Assembly: GCA_017461825.1 (NCBI GenBank)
Contig: JAFTXB010000004.1
Location: 1-25,593, forward strand
From: Clostridia bacterium
GTDB taxonomy: Bacteria; Bacillota; Clostridia; Oscillospirales; CAG-272
DNA length: 25,593 bases
Direction of reading: 5' to 3'
A model generated the notes under the pieces. That model was not told the origin of the DNA and did not search any database. It saw nothing but the letters and a program-made list of their open reading frames with translations. The position numbers were made by a program, and so were the translations under genes. Below, piece by piece: positions 6,733 through 15,187 of the stretch. Position 1 is the stretch's first letter; each line of letters begins with the position of its first letter.

Positions 6733-7668
6733 ATGAAAGAACAATACAAGATCCCGCTTTCAAAAATTGTCGAAGAATTTCACTTTGAGGTCATTGTAAA
6801 GCCCGAGTGCTATGACGACATTCAGATCACGACCCCGGAGGTCAATCGCCCGGGGCTTGCATTGGCGGGCTTTTACGAAATTTTTGAAACCGACCGCATC
6901 CAGCTGATCGGAAAGGCGGAAACACACTATCTGCAATCGCTTGAGGCGAGCACCAAACGCGTCATGCTGCAAAAATTTGTTGACGCAAAACCGGTTGCCA
7001 TCCTCTATACCACCAATCTCCCGGTTGACGATGTGGTTGTTGAACGCGCAAAAAAACAGCAGGTACCCGTCCTGCGCACATCTATCAAAACCAGCCCCAT
7101 TATGGCAGCGCTGATCAGCTCACTAAATACCCAGCTTGCCCCCCGTATCACCCGCCACGGCGGCTTGGTTGAGGTCTACGGCGAGGGTATGCTCCTGCTT
7201 GGAGACAGCGGCATCGGTAAAAGTGAGACCGCGATCGAGCTCGTCAAGCGAGGACACCGCCTCATTGCCGACGATGCCGTGGAGATCAAGCGTGTTTCCG
7301 ACCGTACGCTGATCGGCTCGGCTCCCGAGATCATACGCCACTACGTAGAGCTTCGCGGAATCGGCATTGTTGATGTCCGCCGTATCTTCGGTATGGGCGC
7401 GGTAAAGGAGACCGAGCGAATCGACCTCGTTATCCAACTGGAAAACTGGGTGGAAGGCAAAATGTATGACCGTATGGGAATGGACGAAGAAACCGTCAAT
7501 ATCCTTGGCATCGAGATCCCCGCCATTACGGTTCCCGTACGTCCCGGTCGAAATCTTGCCATTATCCTTGAGATCGCGGCAATGAACAACCGTCAGAAAA
7601 AGATGGGCTACAATACGGCAGAAGAATTCAACAAAAAATTGATGCGGCAAATGGGAATCGAGGTCTAA
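6733..7668 (+). CDS. hprK: HPr kinase/phosphorylase
   Basis: HprK phosphorylates or dephosphorylates Ser46 of HPr and so controls carbon catabolite repression through CcpA in Firmicutes. The 311-residue length is standard. The N-terminal domain occupies about residues 1-130. RHGG with the catalytic His is at 141-144, and the Walker A loop GDSGIGKSETA at 157-167. IADDAVEI follows at 178-185 with the second acidic pair. The family signature ELRGIGIVDVR is at 207-217 and the C-terminal PGRNLAIILEIAAMNNR at 271-287. AAAGGAG six bases before ATG 6733 sets the start; an in-frame ATG at 6709 lies upstream of that site. Unlike in Bacillus, lgt is not the next gene but lies 17 kb away. Confidence 0.96.
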   Translation: MKEQYKIPLSKIVEEFHFEVIVKPECYDDIQITTPEVNRPGLALAGFYEIFETDRIQLIGKAETHYLQSLEASTKRVMLQKFVDAKPVAILYTTNLPVDDVVVERAKKQQVPVLRTSIKTSPIMAALISSLNTQLAPRITRHGGLVEVYGEGMLLLGDSGIGKSETAIELVKRGHRLIADDAVEIKRVSDRTLIGSAPEIIRHYVELRGIGIVDVRRIFGMGAVKETERIDLVIQLENWVEGKMYDRMGMDEETVNILGIEIPAITVPVRPGRNLAIILEIAAMNNRQKKMGYNTAEEFNKKLMRQMGIEV

Positions 7669-7732
7669 GACCCCATTATGCGTTCACTTGACCGCTTTTA
7701 AAAATTTTTTGAAATTATTTTCGTGAAACCTA

Positions 7733-7761
7733 TTGACAATCACTTGACTGTGTGATATAAT
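7733..7761 (+). promoter_or_regulatory. Consensus promoter of the flotillin operon
   Basis: TTGACA (7733-7738) and TATAAT (7756-7761) are spaced by 17 bases. The spacer contains the inverted repeat ATCAC (7739-7743) / GTGAT (7752-7756), a possible operator. Confidence 0.8.
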
Positions 7762-7821
7762 ATAGCCGTGATATGGTACCAATATCCAAACAAAACATTA
7801 TTTTCAGGAGGATTTTTCAAC

Positions 7822-9261
7822 ATGGAAGCATTGTACATCGCTCTCGGCGTCATCGGCGCTCTACTGGTGATCTTTTTGGTTGGCGGATACCTCAAGGCTC
7901 CGCCCGACACCGCCTACATCATTTCGGGTCTTGGCAAAAAAAGGATCCTGATCGGTAGGGCAGGCTGGCGTGTGCTGTTCTTTGAGCGCGTCGATAAGCT
8001 CTCTCTGCGCGTGATGCAGGTCGACGTCAAGACCAGCGAAGCCGTCCCCACCAACGAATTCATCAACGTCACGGTCGACGGTGTGGCAAACATCAAGATC
8101 TCGTCGGATCCCGAGCTGCTGCAACGTGCGTCCGAGGCTCTGCTCAATCTCCGCCAACCCGAGCTTGTCACCCTTGTAACACAGGTGCTTGAGGGTAATA
8201 TGCGTGAGATCGTGGGCTCGGTTGGACTGAAAGAAATGGTTCAGGACCGTCAGGGCGTTGCAAAGAAGATCACCGAAAACGTTGTTCCCGACATGGAAAA
8301 GCTGGGTATCGAGGTTGTAAACTTCAATATTCAGAACTTTAAGGATGCCGCGGGAACCATTGAAAACATGGGTATCGACAACGTTGAGCAGATCCGTAAA
8401 AACGCGCAGATCGCAAAGGCGAACGCGCAAAGAGACATTTCGATCGCAACAGCCAACGCACAGCAGGAGGCAAACGCCGTTCGCGTAGAAGCCGAAAAGA
8501 AGATCGCTGAGCAGGACGCTGAGCTTGCCGTTCAGCAAGCGGACATGAAGGTGCGCTCGGAAACCAAGCGTGCTGAGGCAGATGCCGCTTATTCGATCCA
8601 ACAGGAAAATCAGCGTAAGACCATTGAGATCACCCGCGCAAACGCAGACATTGCCCGCAAGGAAAAGGAAGCAGAACTCGCGGAAAAAGAAATCGCGCTC
8701 AAGGAACGTCAGCTGGACGCAGAGATCCGCAAGCAGGCAGACGCGCTGAAATATCAGATGGAAAAGCAGGCAGAGGCAGAGCTGATCAAACAGCAGAGAG
8801 AAGCCGAAGCCGAAAAGTACCGCGCCGTTCAGGCAGCCGAAGCAAAGAAGGCAGAGGCAGAAGCGCTCCGCTACATGATGGAGCAAGAGGCGGCAGGTAT
8901 CCGCGCCAAGGGTCTTGCCGAGGCAGAAGCAATTGAAAAGAAAGCCGAAGCACAGAAAAAAATGGGCGAAGCATCTGTGCTCGAAATGTACCTCACCGCT
9001 CTGCCCGAGGTGGTTAAAAATGCCGCTTCTCCCCTCTCCCAGACCGATAAGATCGTAATGTACGGCGACGGCAATGCTACCAAGGTCGTCAAGGACGTGA
9101 TGAACAGTGCCAGCCAGATCATGGAAGGCATGAAAGAATCCACGGGACTTGACCTCGGCGCTTTGCTCGCAGGCGTTGTCGGCGGAAAAATTGCCGGCGC
9201 GTCCGCTGTTCCTCCCGTAAATTCCGAAACGGTCACCCCCAACGACACCCCCGAAAACTGA
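7822..9261 (+). CDS. floT: Flotillin-like SPFH-domain protein (FloT/YuaG family)
   Basis: Flotillins organise membrane microdomains and scaffold membrane protein complexes. The 479-residue product has a short N-terminal membrane segment (about 3-23), an SPFH/band-7 domain (about 28-195, with GVANIKISSDPELLQRASEA), and a long coiled-coil (about 195-400) made of A/E/Q/K-rich heptads with repeated AEA motifs, the flotillin hallmark. The C-terminus holds a Gly-rich patch (LAGVVGGKIAG) and a Pro/Thr tail. AGGAGG precedes ATG 7822, so the earlier in-frame start at 7768 is not needed. Bacillus yuaG is paired with an NfeD protein (YuaF); none is seen here. Instead an LRR protein and a zinc-ribbon protein follow on the same strand. 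Confidence 0.9.
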   Translation: MEALYIALGVIGALLVIFLVGGYLKAPPDTAYIISGLGKKRILIGRAGWRVLFFERVDKLSLRVMQVDVKTSEAVPTNEFINVTVDGVANIKISSDPELLQRASEALLNLRQPELVTLVTQVLEGNMREIVGSVGLKEMVQDRQGVAKKITENVVPDMEKLGIEVVNFNIQNFKDAAGTIENMGIDNVEQIRKNAQIAKANAQRDISIATANAQQEANAVRVEAEKKIAEQDAELAVQQADMKVRSETKRAEADAAYSIQQENQRKTIEITRANADIARKEKEAELAEKEIALKERQLDAEIRKQADALKYQMEKQAEAELIKQQREAEAEKYRAVQAAEAKKAEAEALRYMMEQEAAGIRAKGLAEAEAIEKKAEAQKKMGEASVLEMYLTALPEVVKNAASPLSQTDKIVMYGDGNATKVVKDVMNSASQIMEGMKESTGLDLGALLAGVVGGKIAGASAVPPVNSETVTPNDTPEN

Positions 9262-9280
9262 TCTGATTGCATGTTCCCAA

Positions 9281-9312
9281 TTTCCCCTGCCGCTTACCTG
9301 CGGCAGGGGAAA
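9281..9312 (+). other. Perfect 13-bp stem-loop between flotillin and LRR genes
   Basis: TTTCCCCTGCCGC (9281-9293) pairs exactly with GCGGCAGGGGAAA (9300-9312) around a six-base loop. No T-run follows on either strand, so it is not a typical intrinsic terminator. It may stabilise the upstream flotillin message or partly stop transcription between the two genes. Confidence 0.75.
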
Positions 9313-9350
9313 GAAGGAATATGAGATACCAAGAAGAAAGGAACCCTTAA

Positions 9351-10886
9351 ATGGCAAACGAAAAGGAGCAAAAAAAGCAAGCGACCGAGGCAGACCGCGA
9401 CCTTGCCCGAAACAGCGAGATACGCAACGGTGAATTCATCCGTTATTTCGGGAAAGCAAGCGAGGTTACGGTCCCCGACACGGTGCAAACGATCACCGAA
9501 GGCGCGTTTGCCGGCAACCATAAACTGACCCATGTCACACTCGGGAAGCATGTTTCTGTCATTCAACCGGGTGCTTTCAAGGGCTGTACGCAACTCAAAA
9601 GCATTACTCTGCCCGCATCACTTCGTATCATCGGAGCCGACGCGTTCCGCGGCTGTACTGCGCTGACAGGCTTTATTCTGCCGCGCGCTGTTACGTTCAT
9701 CGGACAAAGCGCATTTCGCGAGTGCCGATCTTTAACGCATGTGGTTTTGACAACCGGACTTGAAGATCTTGGCGCATTTGCGTTTTGTGACTGTGAGGCA
9801 CTGGAATCGATCACACTTGCCGAAACACTGACGGCAATTCACCGCGGCACCTTTTGGGGCTGTCGGTCAATCAAAAGCATTGAAATTCCCGAGGCGGTGG
9901 TACGGATCGGACGTTACGCGTTTGGAAAATGCACCGCGCTTGAGGAGATCAAATTACCCGATGGCGTGACCTATCTCGGCACGGGTGCTTTCAGTGAATG
10001 TCGAAAGCTCAAGGAATTTCACATCCCCTCGGGCGTGCGTTTTCTTGCCGACTATCTGTTTTCCTGTTGCGAGGAGCTTGAAACCGTTGAAATAGGAAAT
10101 GCCGTTACCTATATCGGTATCGATGCATTTTGCTCATGCAAAAAGCTCGGAGCAATCAATCTCCCGCACGCGCTCTCTCGCATTTCCTCGTCCGCTTTTC
10201 TCGGTTGCTCCGCTCTGACGGAAATCACCGTTCCGGAGGGTGTCAAGGAGATCGGCAAGCGTGCATTCGCATTTTGCACTTCACTCAAAGAGATCTCTCT
10301 TTTGGCGGAAATTCCCGCCATTGAGGAAGAAAGATTTTTGTGCTGTCTCTCGCTCGAGCACATTTATCTGCCGGACAGCGTTGCCAGAATCGGAGATAAA
10401 TCATTTATGCGCTGTCTGCAAATGCAAAGCATCCGCCTTCCGATAAAACTGCAAAGCATTGGAGAATATGCCTTTGCCGAGTGTGAGGCTTTGACCGAAA
10501 TGAGCCTGCCCTCTACCTTGAATCGGTTGGGAAGTCACGCATTTTGGGGTTGCACAGCGTTGGAAACGGCGATACTGCCAAACAAACGCTTATCCATTGG
10601 ATATGCGGCGTACGCAGGATGCGATTCACTCAAAAAGCTGGTCGTTCCCGATTCGGTCAGACTGTTCCGATACCGTCTCGACCGTTGGCAGATCCCAACC
10701 CAAGCACGTATCATCCTGCACAAGGAGCTGGAGATCTCCATGCTGTTTGCCGAGATGACAGCCCCCGAAACCGATGAAGAACGCCGCGAGGAGCTGGAAC
10801 GGCAGATCCGCGTTGCGTTGGCAAAAATCGGACGGCGACGCAAAGCAGGAAAAAAGAAAAAAACGCGCACTCAGGTACAACGATAG
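9351..10886 (+). CDS. Cytosolic BspA-type leucine-rich repeat protein (LRR_5), 17 repeats
   Basis: This 511-residue protein is dominated by seventeen consecutive repeats of exactly 23 residues (51-441). They follow the BspA/TpLRR pattern AF-x2-C-x2-L-x2-I-x-LP-x2-V-x2-IG, with a Cys in nearly every repeat. There is no signal peptide, membrane helix or cell-wall anchor: the N-terminus is charged (ANEKEQKKQATEADRD). The C-terminal 70 residues are helical and end in a strongly basic tail (GRRRKAGKKKKTRTQ). Most BspA-like proteins are secreted adhesins, so a cytosolic form is uncommon and suggests an intracellular scaffold. AAAGGAA precedes ATG 9351. It probably belongs to the flotillin transcription unit. 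The ligand is unknown. Confidence 0.88.
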   Translation: MANEKEQKKQATEADRDLARNSEIRNGEFIRYFGKASEVTVPDTVQTITEGAFAGNHKLTHVTLGKHVSVIQPGAFKGCTQLKSITLPASLRIIGADAFRGCTALTGFILPRAVTFIGQSAFRECRSLTHVVLTTGLEDLGAFAFCDCEALESITLAETLTAIHRGTFWGCRSIKSIEIPEAVVRIGRYAFGKCTALEEIKLPDGVTYLGTGAFSECRKLKEFHIPSGVRFLADYLFSCCEELETVEIGNAVTYIGIDAFCSCKKLGAINLPHALSRISSSAFLGCSALTEITVPEGVKEIGKRAFAFCTSLKEISLLAEIPAIEEERFLCCLSLEHIYLPDSVARIGDKSFMRCLQMQSIRLPIKLQSIGEYAFAECEALTEMSLPSTLNRLGSHAFWGCTALETAILPNKRLSIGYAAYAGCDSLKKLVVPDSVRLFRYRLDRWQIPTQARIILHKELEISMLFAEMTAPETDEERREELERQIRVALAKIGRRRKAGKKKKTRTQVQR

Positions 10887-10925
10887 GCAAAAAACAATCT
10901 TCCCTTATGAAAGGAGTTATACAGC

Positions 10926-11180
10926 ATGTTTTGGATCGTTTTTATTGTGATAACGATTGTATCAGTCGGTATTTTTTTGACCACGCGAATCCCACAGATT
11001 CACGAATTTGAAGAGATCGCCGAAAAAACCTTTGTATGTCCGCTTTGCGGACATCGGTTTCATGTCAAAAAAAGTCAAATTTTTTACAAATGGATATCGA
11101 TCTATCTCCATAAAGGTATACCTCTGAAATGCCCCGAATGTAAAAAACGCGATTTTTGTACCCCATCTCAAGACAACTAA
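10926..11180 (+). CDS. Small membrane protein with zinc-ribbon
   Basis: This 84-residue protein has an N-terminal membrane helix (about 2-19). A cytoplasmic zinc-ribbon-like module with two Cys pairs follows, CPLCGH (about 39-44) and CPECKK (about 74-79). The pairs are separated by an aromatic, basic stretch (FYKWISIYLHKG). AAAGGAG lies nine bases before the ATG. I do not recognise a named family. It follows the LRR gene by 39 bases and precedes a terminator, so it is the last gene of the flotillin-LRR unit and may bind zinc or a partner at the membrane. Confidence 0.75.
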   Translation: MFWIVFIVITIVSVGIFLTTRIPQIHEFEEIAEKTFVCPLCGHRFHVKKSQIFYKWISIYLHKGIPLKCPECKKRDFCTPSQDN

Positions 11181-11197
11181 TCACTGTATTATCATAA

Positions 11198-11246
11198 GAA
11201 ACGGATACTCCGCACCTTTTTCGGGTAAAGAGTATCCGTTTCATTT
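11198..11246. terminator. Terminator between zinc-ribbon gene and glycerophosphodiesterase gene
   Basis: GAAACGGATACTC (11198-11210) pairs perfectly with GAGTATCCGTTTC (11230-11242) across a 19-base loop, followed by ATTTTA. It lies between two convergent genes and can end both transcripts, although its T-tract is modest on either strand. Confidence 0.7.
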
Positions 11247-11989
11247 TATGCTTTTTTCTGTTCGATGTAGGCAAGCAGCTTATCGGGGAAATTGACGGTC
11301 GTACCGTCGGCACCGTTGTCATAAACGCGGCGCATATCCTCCTCGTTTGACACACCCCATGCGCGGATGCGGAAGCCTCGGCTGTGCCAGTACCGAGTAT
11401 TTTCGGGAAGAACGTCGCGGGAATACGGGCAAAGCTCGACAATTCCGTTTGCCTTCATATCCGAAAGCAGGTCATCGTTGATCGCATTGGATTTTGCCAG
11501 ATAGCCAAGCTCTAATTCGGGTGCGATGACATGCATATTCTTCAGATAATCCAAACGGAACGAGGTCACTACAACCTTTTTCTCCAAGCCAAACCGACGG
11601 ATCATATCAGCCACATCCTGCTCGATATCATGATCCTTCAGCTCAATGGCAAGTGTCAGATCCATGCGTCCAAACGCCGAAAGAAAGGCATCCAGCGTTA
11701 CAATATAGTCGCGTCTGCCGCATTTTTCCATTACAAAGACCGAAAGCTCCTCCAAAGTATAATCCTCCACCGAGCCCGGGCGGTGCATCATGCGTTCAAC
11801 GGTGTCGTCGTGAAAAAGCACAAGCACGCCGTCTTTTGTGCGGTGAACATCGGTTTCAATTCCCTGCGCACCCATAAACACACCCGTGTAGAAGGACAGC
11901 ATCGTATTTTCGGGACAGTATTCGCTGGCACCTCTGTGCGCGTAGACCGTAAATTGATTACGGCTTTCATCTTCAATCAGATTTCTCAT
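11246..11989 (-). CDS. Glycerophosphodiester phosphodiesterase
   Basis: This 247-residue enzyme of the GDPD TIM-barrel family hydrolyses glycerophosphodiesters to glycerol 3-phosphate and an alcohol. The metal and catalytic residues are visible: HRGASEYCPENT (18-29) with His18, Arg19 and Glu27; ETDVH (45-49) with Glu45 and Asp47; HDDTVER (60-66) with the catalytic His60. There is no signal peptide, so it is cytosolic. GAGGAG precedes ATG 11989. The gene begins 13 bases after the HAD phosphatase stop and is the last member of a rhamnosidase-HAD-GDPD unit. UgpQ-type substrates (deacylated phospholipids) are likely. Confidence 0.92.
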   Translation of the reverse strand: MRNLIEDESRNQFTVYAHRGASEYCPENTMLSFYTGVFMGAQGIETDVHRTKDGVLVLFHDDTVERMMHRPGSVEDYTLEELSVFVMEKCGRRDYIVTLDAFLSAFGRMDLTLAIELKDHDIEQDVADMIRRFGLEKKVVVTSFRLDYLKNMHVIAPELELGYLAKSNAINDDLLSDMKANGIVELCPYSRDVLPENTRYWHSRGFRIRAWGVSNEEDMRRVYDNGADGTTVNFPDKLLAYIEQKKA

Positions 11990-12002
11990 GTTCTGTTACT
12001 CC

Positions 12003-12782
12003 TCAACAATACAAAGTACGCTCTTGCTCGAGTTCGGCAATGATCTGCGCGATGGCGTGATCGGCGCAATCCACCGTTATACGGTCGGCAACCGCTTTTA
12101 CAGCCTGGATCGCGTCTCCCACCGCATACCCAATATCTGCCGCACGGATCAGATCAAGGTCGTTTTCATAATTCCCGACTCCTACGGCTACCGTGGCACG
12201 GTCACCCAAAAGTGACTTTAAGCGGAGCAAAGCATCTCCCTTTCCCGTTCCACGCTCTTGAAATTCGATGCCGTTGATCCAGCTTCGCATCACGAGATAG
12301 CGCGGCTCCAGCATCTGCCTGACCGTTTCGGTGTACGCATCGCTGCATGCCGACGGCACACGAAGCAGACATTTATAGATCTTATTCGGGATCCGTGCGG
12401 GATCGGGTGTCTCCCCTTGCTTGACAATGTAGGATTCCGTGCCGTCACCGCAAAAATAGATCTGCTCGGCATCGGGGCAGGCGCGCAAAACATCCATGCC
12501 GACCGAAACGATGTCGGAAGCGGAGACATGCTCAAATATAAAATTTTTACCTTCGGCATCACAAAGGATGGCACCGTTGTAGGTGGCAGACCATGTATTG
12601 GGAACAAACCTTTCGCGCCACCTCGGCAACCAATCGGGGGCACGCCCCGAAGCAACCGAAAACAGCCCTCCCTCAGACTGAAAATAGCGGATCGCCTCGC
12701 AGTTTTCACGTGAGACATCGCCCTTGTAAAACAGTGTTCCGTCCAGATCGGTCATAAGAAGAACTCCGTCAAATTTTCCCAT
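12003..12782 (-). CDS. HAD-superfamily Cof-type sugar-phosphatase
   Basis: This 259-residue hydrolase of the HAD superfamily (Cof/IIB type) probably dephosphorylates a sugar phosphate or a similar small metabolite. Motif I is TDLDGTL (11-17) with Asp12 and Asp14; motif II is the Ser of SVASGR (about 37-42). The cap domain occupies the middle. Motif III is the Lys of GTGKGDAL and motif IV is GVGNYENDLDLI. The start at 12782 is supported by GGAGGTG five bases upstream; the longer frame to 12845 would overlap the rhamnosidase end. It lies 32 bases after the rhamnosidase gene and 13 before GDPD. The substrate is not predictable from sequence. Confidence 0.88.
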   Translation of the reverse strand: MGKFDGVLLMTDLDGTLFYKGDVSRENCEAIRYFQSEGGLFSVASGRAPDWLPRWRERFVPNTWSATYNGAILCDAEGKNFIFEHVSASDIVSVGMDVLRACPDAEQIYFCGDGTESYIVKQGETPDPARIPNKIYKCLLRVPSACSDAYTETVRQMLEPRYLVMRSWINGIEFQERGTGKGDALLRLKSLLGDRATVAVGVGNYENDLDLIRAADIGYAVGDAIQAVKAVADRITVDCADHAIAQIIAELEQERTLYC

Positions 12783-12814
12783 TCTTCCACCTCCTTCGGC
12801 AAAAAACATTTTTT

Positions 12815-15070
12815 TTACAGCTCCAAGCCGTACTCGGCAAAGCAATAGCTGCCGCCCGCAAGCGTTTCGCTGTATCCCGACGGAAGCGTCAGATTGGCTG
12901 TCACGCCATCGGGGATCTCAATTTCATAATAAACCGTGTCACCCTTGTAGTACCAATGCACACGGATCTTGCCCTGCCTCGAATCGATCGACGCATCGGC
13001 AAAGCCCAGCACTTTGTTCGGGTGCGGCGCAATACGCACCGTTTTGTAAGCGGGAGCTTCGGCAACGGGGGCGATACCCACAGCCACGCCAAAGATCCAA
13101 TCAAATACAGCACCGTATGCGTAATGATTGAAGGAGTTCATCGACTTGGACCAGAAGGTGCCGTCCTCCTTGAGGCTGTTCCAGTGCTCCCACATGGTAG
13201 TAGCGCCGTGCGTGACCGAATAAAGCCACGAGGGATTCTTTTCTTGAAGCAAAAGTGTATACGCCAGATCGGTGTAGCCGTTGTCGGAGAGGGCGTGGAG
13301 CAGATACGGCGTACCGACAAAGCCCGTTGTCATGCGGTTGCCGTTGGCGCGGATCATTTCAGCCAGCTTTTCGGCAAGCGCCGCGCGCTCGTCCTCTTTG
13401 CACAGTCCGAAATGAAGGATCAAAACGATTGCCGTTTGCGTCATGCCTTGGCGGAAGGGATCCGCCTTTGCGTTTTGCTCGTTCCCTGTCAAGGGATAGT
13501 ACTCCAGGGGCATTCCATCCTTCATAAAATAGATGCGGAACGCCTCAACCACTTTGTCATAAAGCTTGCGGTAATAGGTCATATCCTCGCCTAAAACCTC
13601 GCCAGCCTTGACGAGAAGCTCGGTGGAATACGCAAAGAATGCCGATGCGATCAAGTCATTTGAAGTTGCGCCTCGGACCTCTTCGGGATTGCCGTCCATG
13701 GCAAGCCAGTCACCGTAATGCACACCGTCCATCCACAAAAACTCTTCGGGCCCCGCGCTGTGAAGATAGTCCACCCATTTTTTCATCATGGGCAGGTTTT
13801 TGCGCAATTCCTCCCGATTTCCGTAGGCAAGATACATCTGCCAAGGCGCGATACATGCAACATCTCCCCAAGCAGCGGAAATGCGGGTACGGTTGCCCTT
13901 GCCGAGGCAATGCGGAACGATACCGTAAACAGCGCCCTCACGCGTCTGCTCAAGCGCAACGTCCCCCAGCCACTTGATAAAGAATTTTTCCACATCGTAA
14001 TTGATGGCGGCGGTACGGCAAAAGACCTGCGTGTCGCCCGTCCATCCGAGACGTTCATCTCTTTGCGGACAGTCGGTGGGAACGTCGAGATAATTGCTCT
14101 TTTGCCCCCATATGATATTGTGATAGAGCTGATTGATCTTTTCGTTTCCGCAAACGAAATGCCCCGTACGCTTCATTTCGGAATGTACGGCGACCGCGCG
14201 GAAACAGTTGGGATCGACGGTATCAAAGGGATATTCAACCAGCTTGACATAGCGGAAGCCCTGAAAAGAATAGAGAGGCTTGAACACGTCCTCGCCGCCG
14301 CTGAGCACAAAAACATTCTCATTACGGGCGGCACGGTAATTTTCGGTATAGAAATTGCCCTCATGATCAAGCACTTCAGCATGATGCAGCACGATACGTC
14401 CACCGCGCTCACCCTTGACGCGCACCTCAACGTAGCCTGTCATGTTCTGTCCGAAATCGATCACCGTCTCGCCTGCGGGCGTGTGGATGATCTCCACGGG
14501 AGCCAGCCGCTCCTGTTCGGTGATCCATTCGCCCTCCTGTGGGATGAGAGAGGTCTCCACCAAGCGTTCGACCGCCTTGCCGATCAATGTGATCGGCGCG
14601 GTAAGATCGATAGTTTCACCGTGATAGATCTCGGAGGATATGATCGCAGAGGTGTAGACATCCCAGCTCTCGTCGGTTATCATCCGCTCGGTCGTGCCGT
14701 CGGCATAGGTCACGTCAAGATACCCCCAAAGCGCGGTACGGTCTGCAAAAAAATGATTGGTATCGGCATATCCGATGTAACCGACCGCCCAGCCCTGACC
14801 TACTCCAAAGGAAAGCTCGATCTTGCCCTGTACTGCGTCGGTGACATCGTAGGTCTGGTATTGCACACGGTGGCGGTAACTCGTCCAACCGGGAGCCAAT
14901 ACGCCGCGACCAACCTTTTGCCCGTTGATATAAGGAACATACACACCCATAGCGGAGGCATACAGCACCGCGCGGCTGACCGGCTTTTGCGGACGGAAGC
15001 TTTTTTTGAATGTGACCGCAGCTGCACCCGCATCACGGGGAGAGGTGATCCATTTTGCCTTTATTCTCAT
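12815..15070 (-). CDS. Alpha-L-rhamnosidase, GH78 family, intracellular
   Basis: This 751-residue glycoside hydrolase releases terminal alpha-L-rhamnose from plant glycosides or bacterial polysaccharides. N-terminal beta-sandwich modules (about 1-310, with NGQKVGRGVLAPGW and IDFGQNMTGYVEV) precede an (alpha/alpha)6 barrel. The GH78 signature DCPQRDERLGWTGD (333-346) contains the likely general acid Glu339, and MWEHWNS (626-632) contains the likely base Glu628. A C-terminal beta domain follows (about 672-751). No signal peptide is present, so substrates must be imported as short oligosaccharides or glycosides. AGAGGAG precedes ATG 15070. It is the first gene of an operon with the HAD phosphatase and GDPD and is divergent from an AraC regulator. 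No rhamnose catabolic gene is in the window. Confidence 0.93.
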   Translation of the reverse strand: MRIKAKWITSPRDAGAAAVTFKKSFRPQKPVSRAVLYASAMGVYVPYINGQKVGRGVLAPGWTSYRHRVQYQTYDVTDAVQGKIELSFGVGQGWAVGYIGYADTNHFFADRTALWGYLDVTYADGTTERMITDESWDVYTSAIISSEIYHGETIDLTAPITLIGKAVERLVETSLIPQEGEWITEQERLAPVEIIHTPAGETVIDFGQNMTGYVEVRVKGERGGRIVLHHAEVLDHEGNFYTENYRAARNENVFVLSGGEDVFKPLYSFQGFRYVKLVEYPFDTVDPNCFRAVAVHSEMKRTGHFVCGNEKINQLYHNIIWGQKSNYLDVPTDCPQRDERLGWTGDTQVFCRTAAINYDVEKFFIKWLGDVALEQTREGAVYGIVPHCLGKGNRTRISAAWGDVACIAPWQMYLAYGNREELRKNLPMMKKWVDYLHSAGPEEFLWMDGVHYGDWLAMDGNPEEVRGATSNDLIASAFFAYSTELLVKAGEVLGEDMTYYRKLYDKVVEAFRIYFMKDGMPLEYYPLTGNEQNAKADPFRQGMTQTAIVLILHFGLCKEDERAALAEKLAEMIRANGNRMTTGFVGTPYLLHALSDNGYTDLAYTLLLQEKNPSWLYSVTHGATTMWEHWNSLKEDGTFWSKSMNSFNHYAYGAVFDWIFGVAVGIAPVAEAPAYKTVRIAPHPNKVLGFADASIDSRQGKIRVHWYYKGDTVYYEIEIPDGVTANLTLPSGYSETLAGGSYCFAEYGLEL

Positions 15071-15118
15071 CTTTTTTCTCCTCTGCTCATTTTTTTCAAA
15101 AAAAAGGAAAAATTCCTC

Positions 15119-15162
15119 TTGCGTATAGTATATCTGATGTGGTATAATAAATCAACCCACAT
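15119..15162. promoter_or_regulatory. Overlapping divergent promoters of rhamnosidase operon and araC
   Basis: Plus strand: TTGCGT (15119-15124), an 18-base spacer, and an extended -10 TGG-TATAAT (15140-15148) drive the regulator. Minus strand: TTGATT (15155-15150), a 17-base spacer, and TATACT (15132-15127) drive the rhamnosidase. The two promoters occupy the same 44 bases. The inverted repeat ATGTGG (15137-15142) / CCACAT (15157-15162) brackets the regulator's -10 and the minus-strand -35, and is a candidate operator. Confidence 0.65.
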
Positions 15163-15187
15163 TTTTACCAAAAAGGGGGATATTTTT

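Noticed and set aside
7861..9357. 498-codon minus-strand open frame opposite the flotillin gene
   Set aside because: It mirrors the stop-poor codon pattern of the flotillin coiled coil, has no ribosome site and its product is low-complexity Leu/Phe/Cys-rich. The flotillin frame has clear domains.
13718..15187. Long plus-strand open frame opposite the rhamnosidase, leading into the araC gene
   Set aside because: It is antisense to a clear GH78 gene. The araC product is complete from ATG 15188 with a good ribosome site, and nothing recognisable is encoded upstream.
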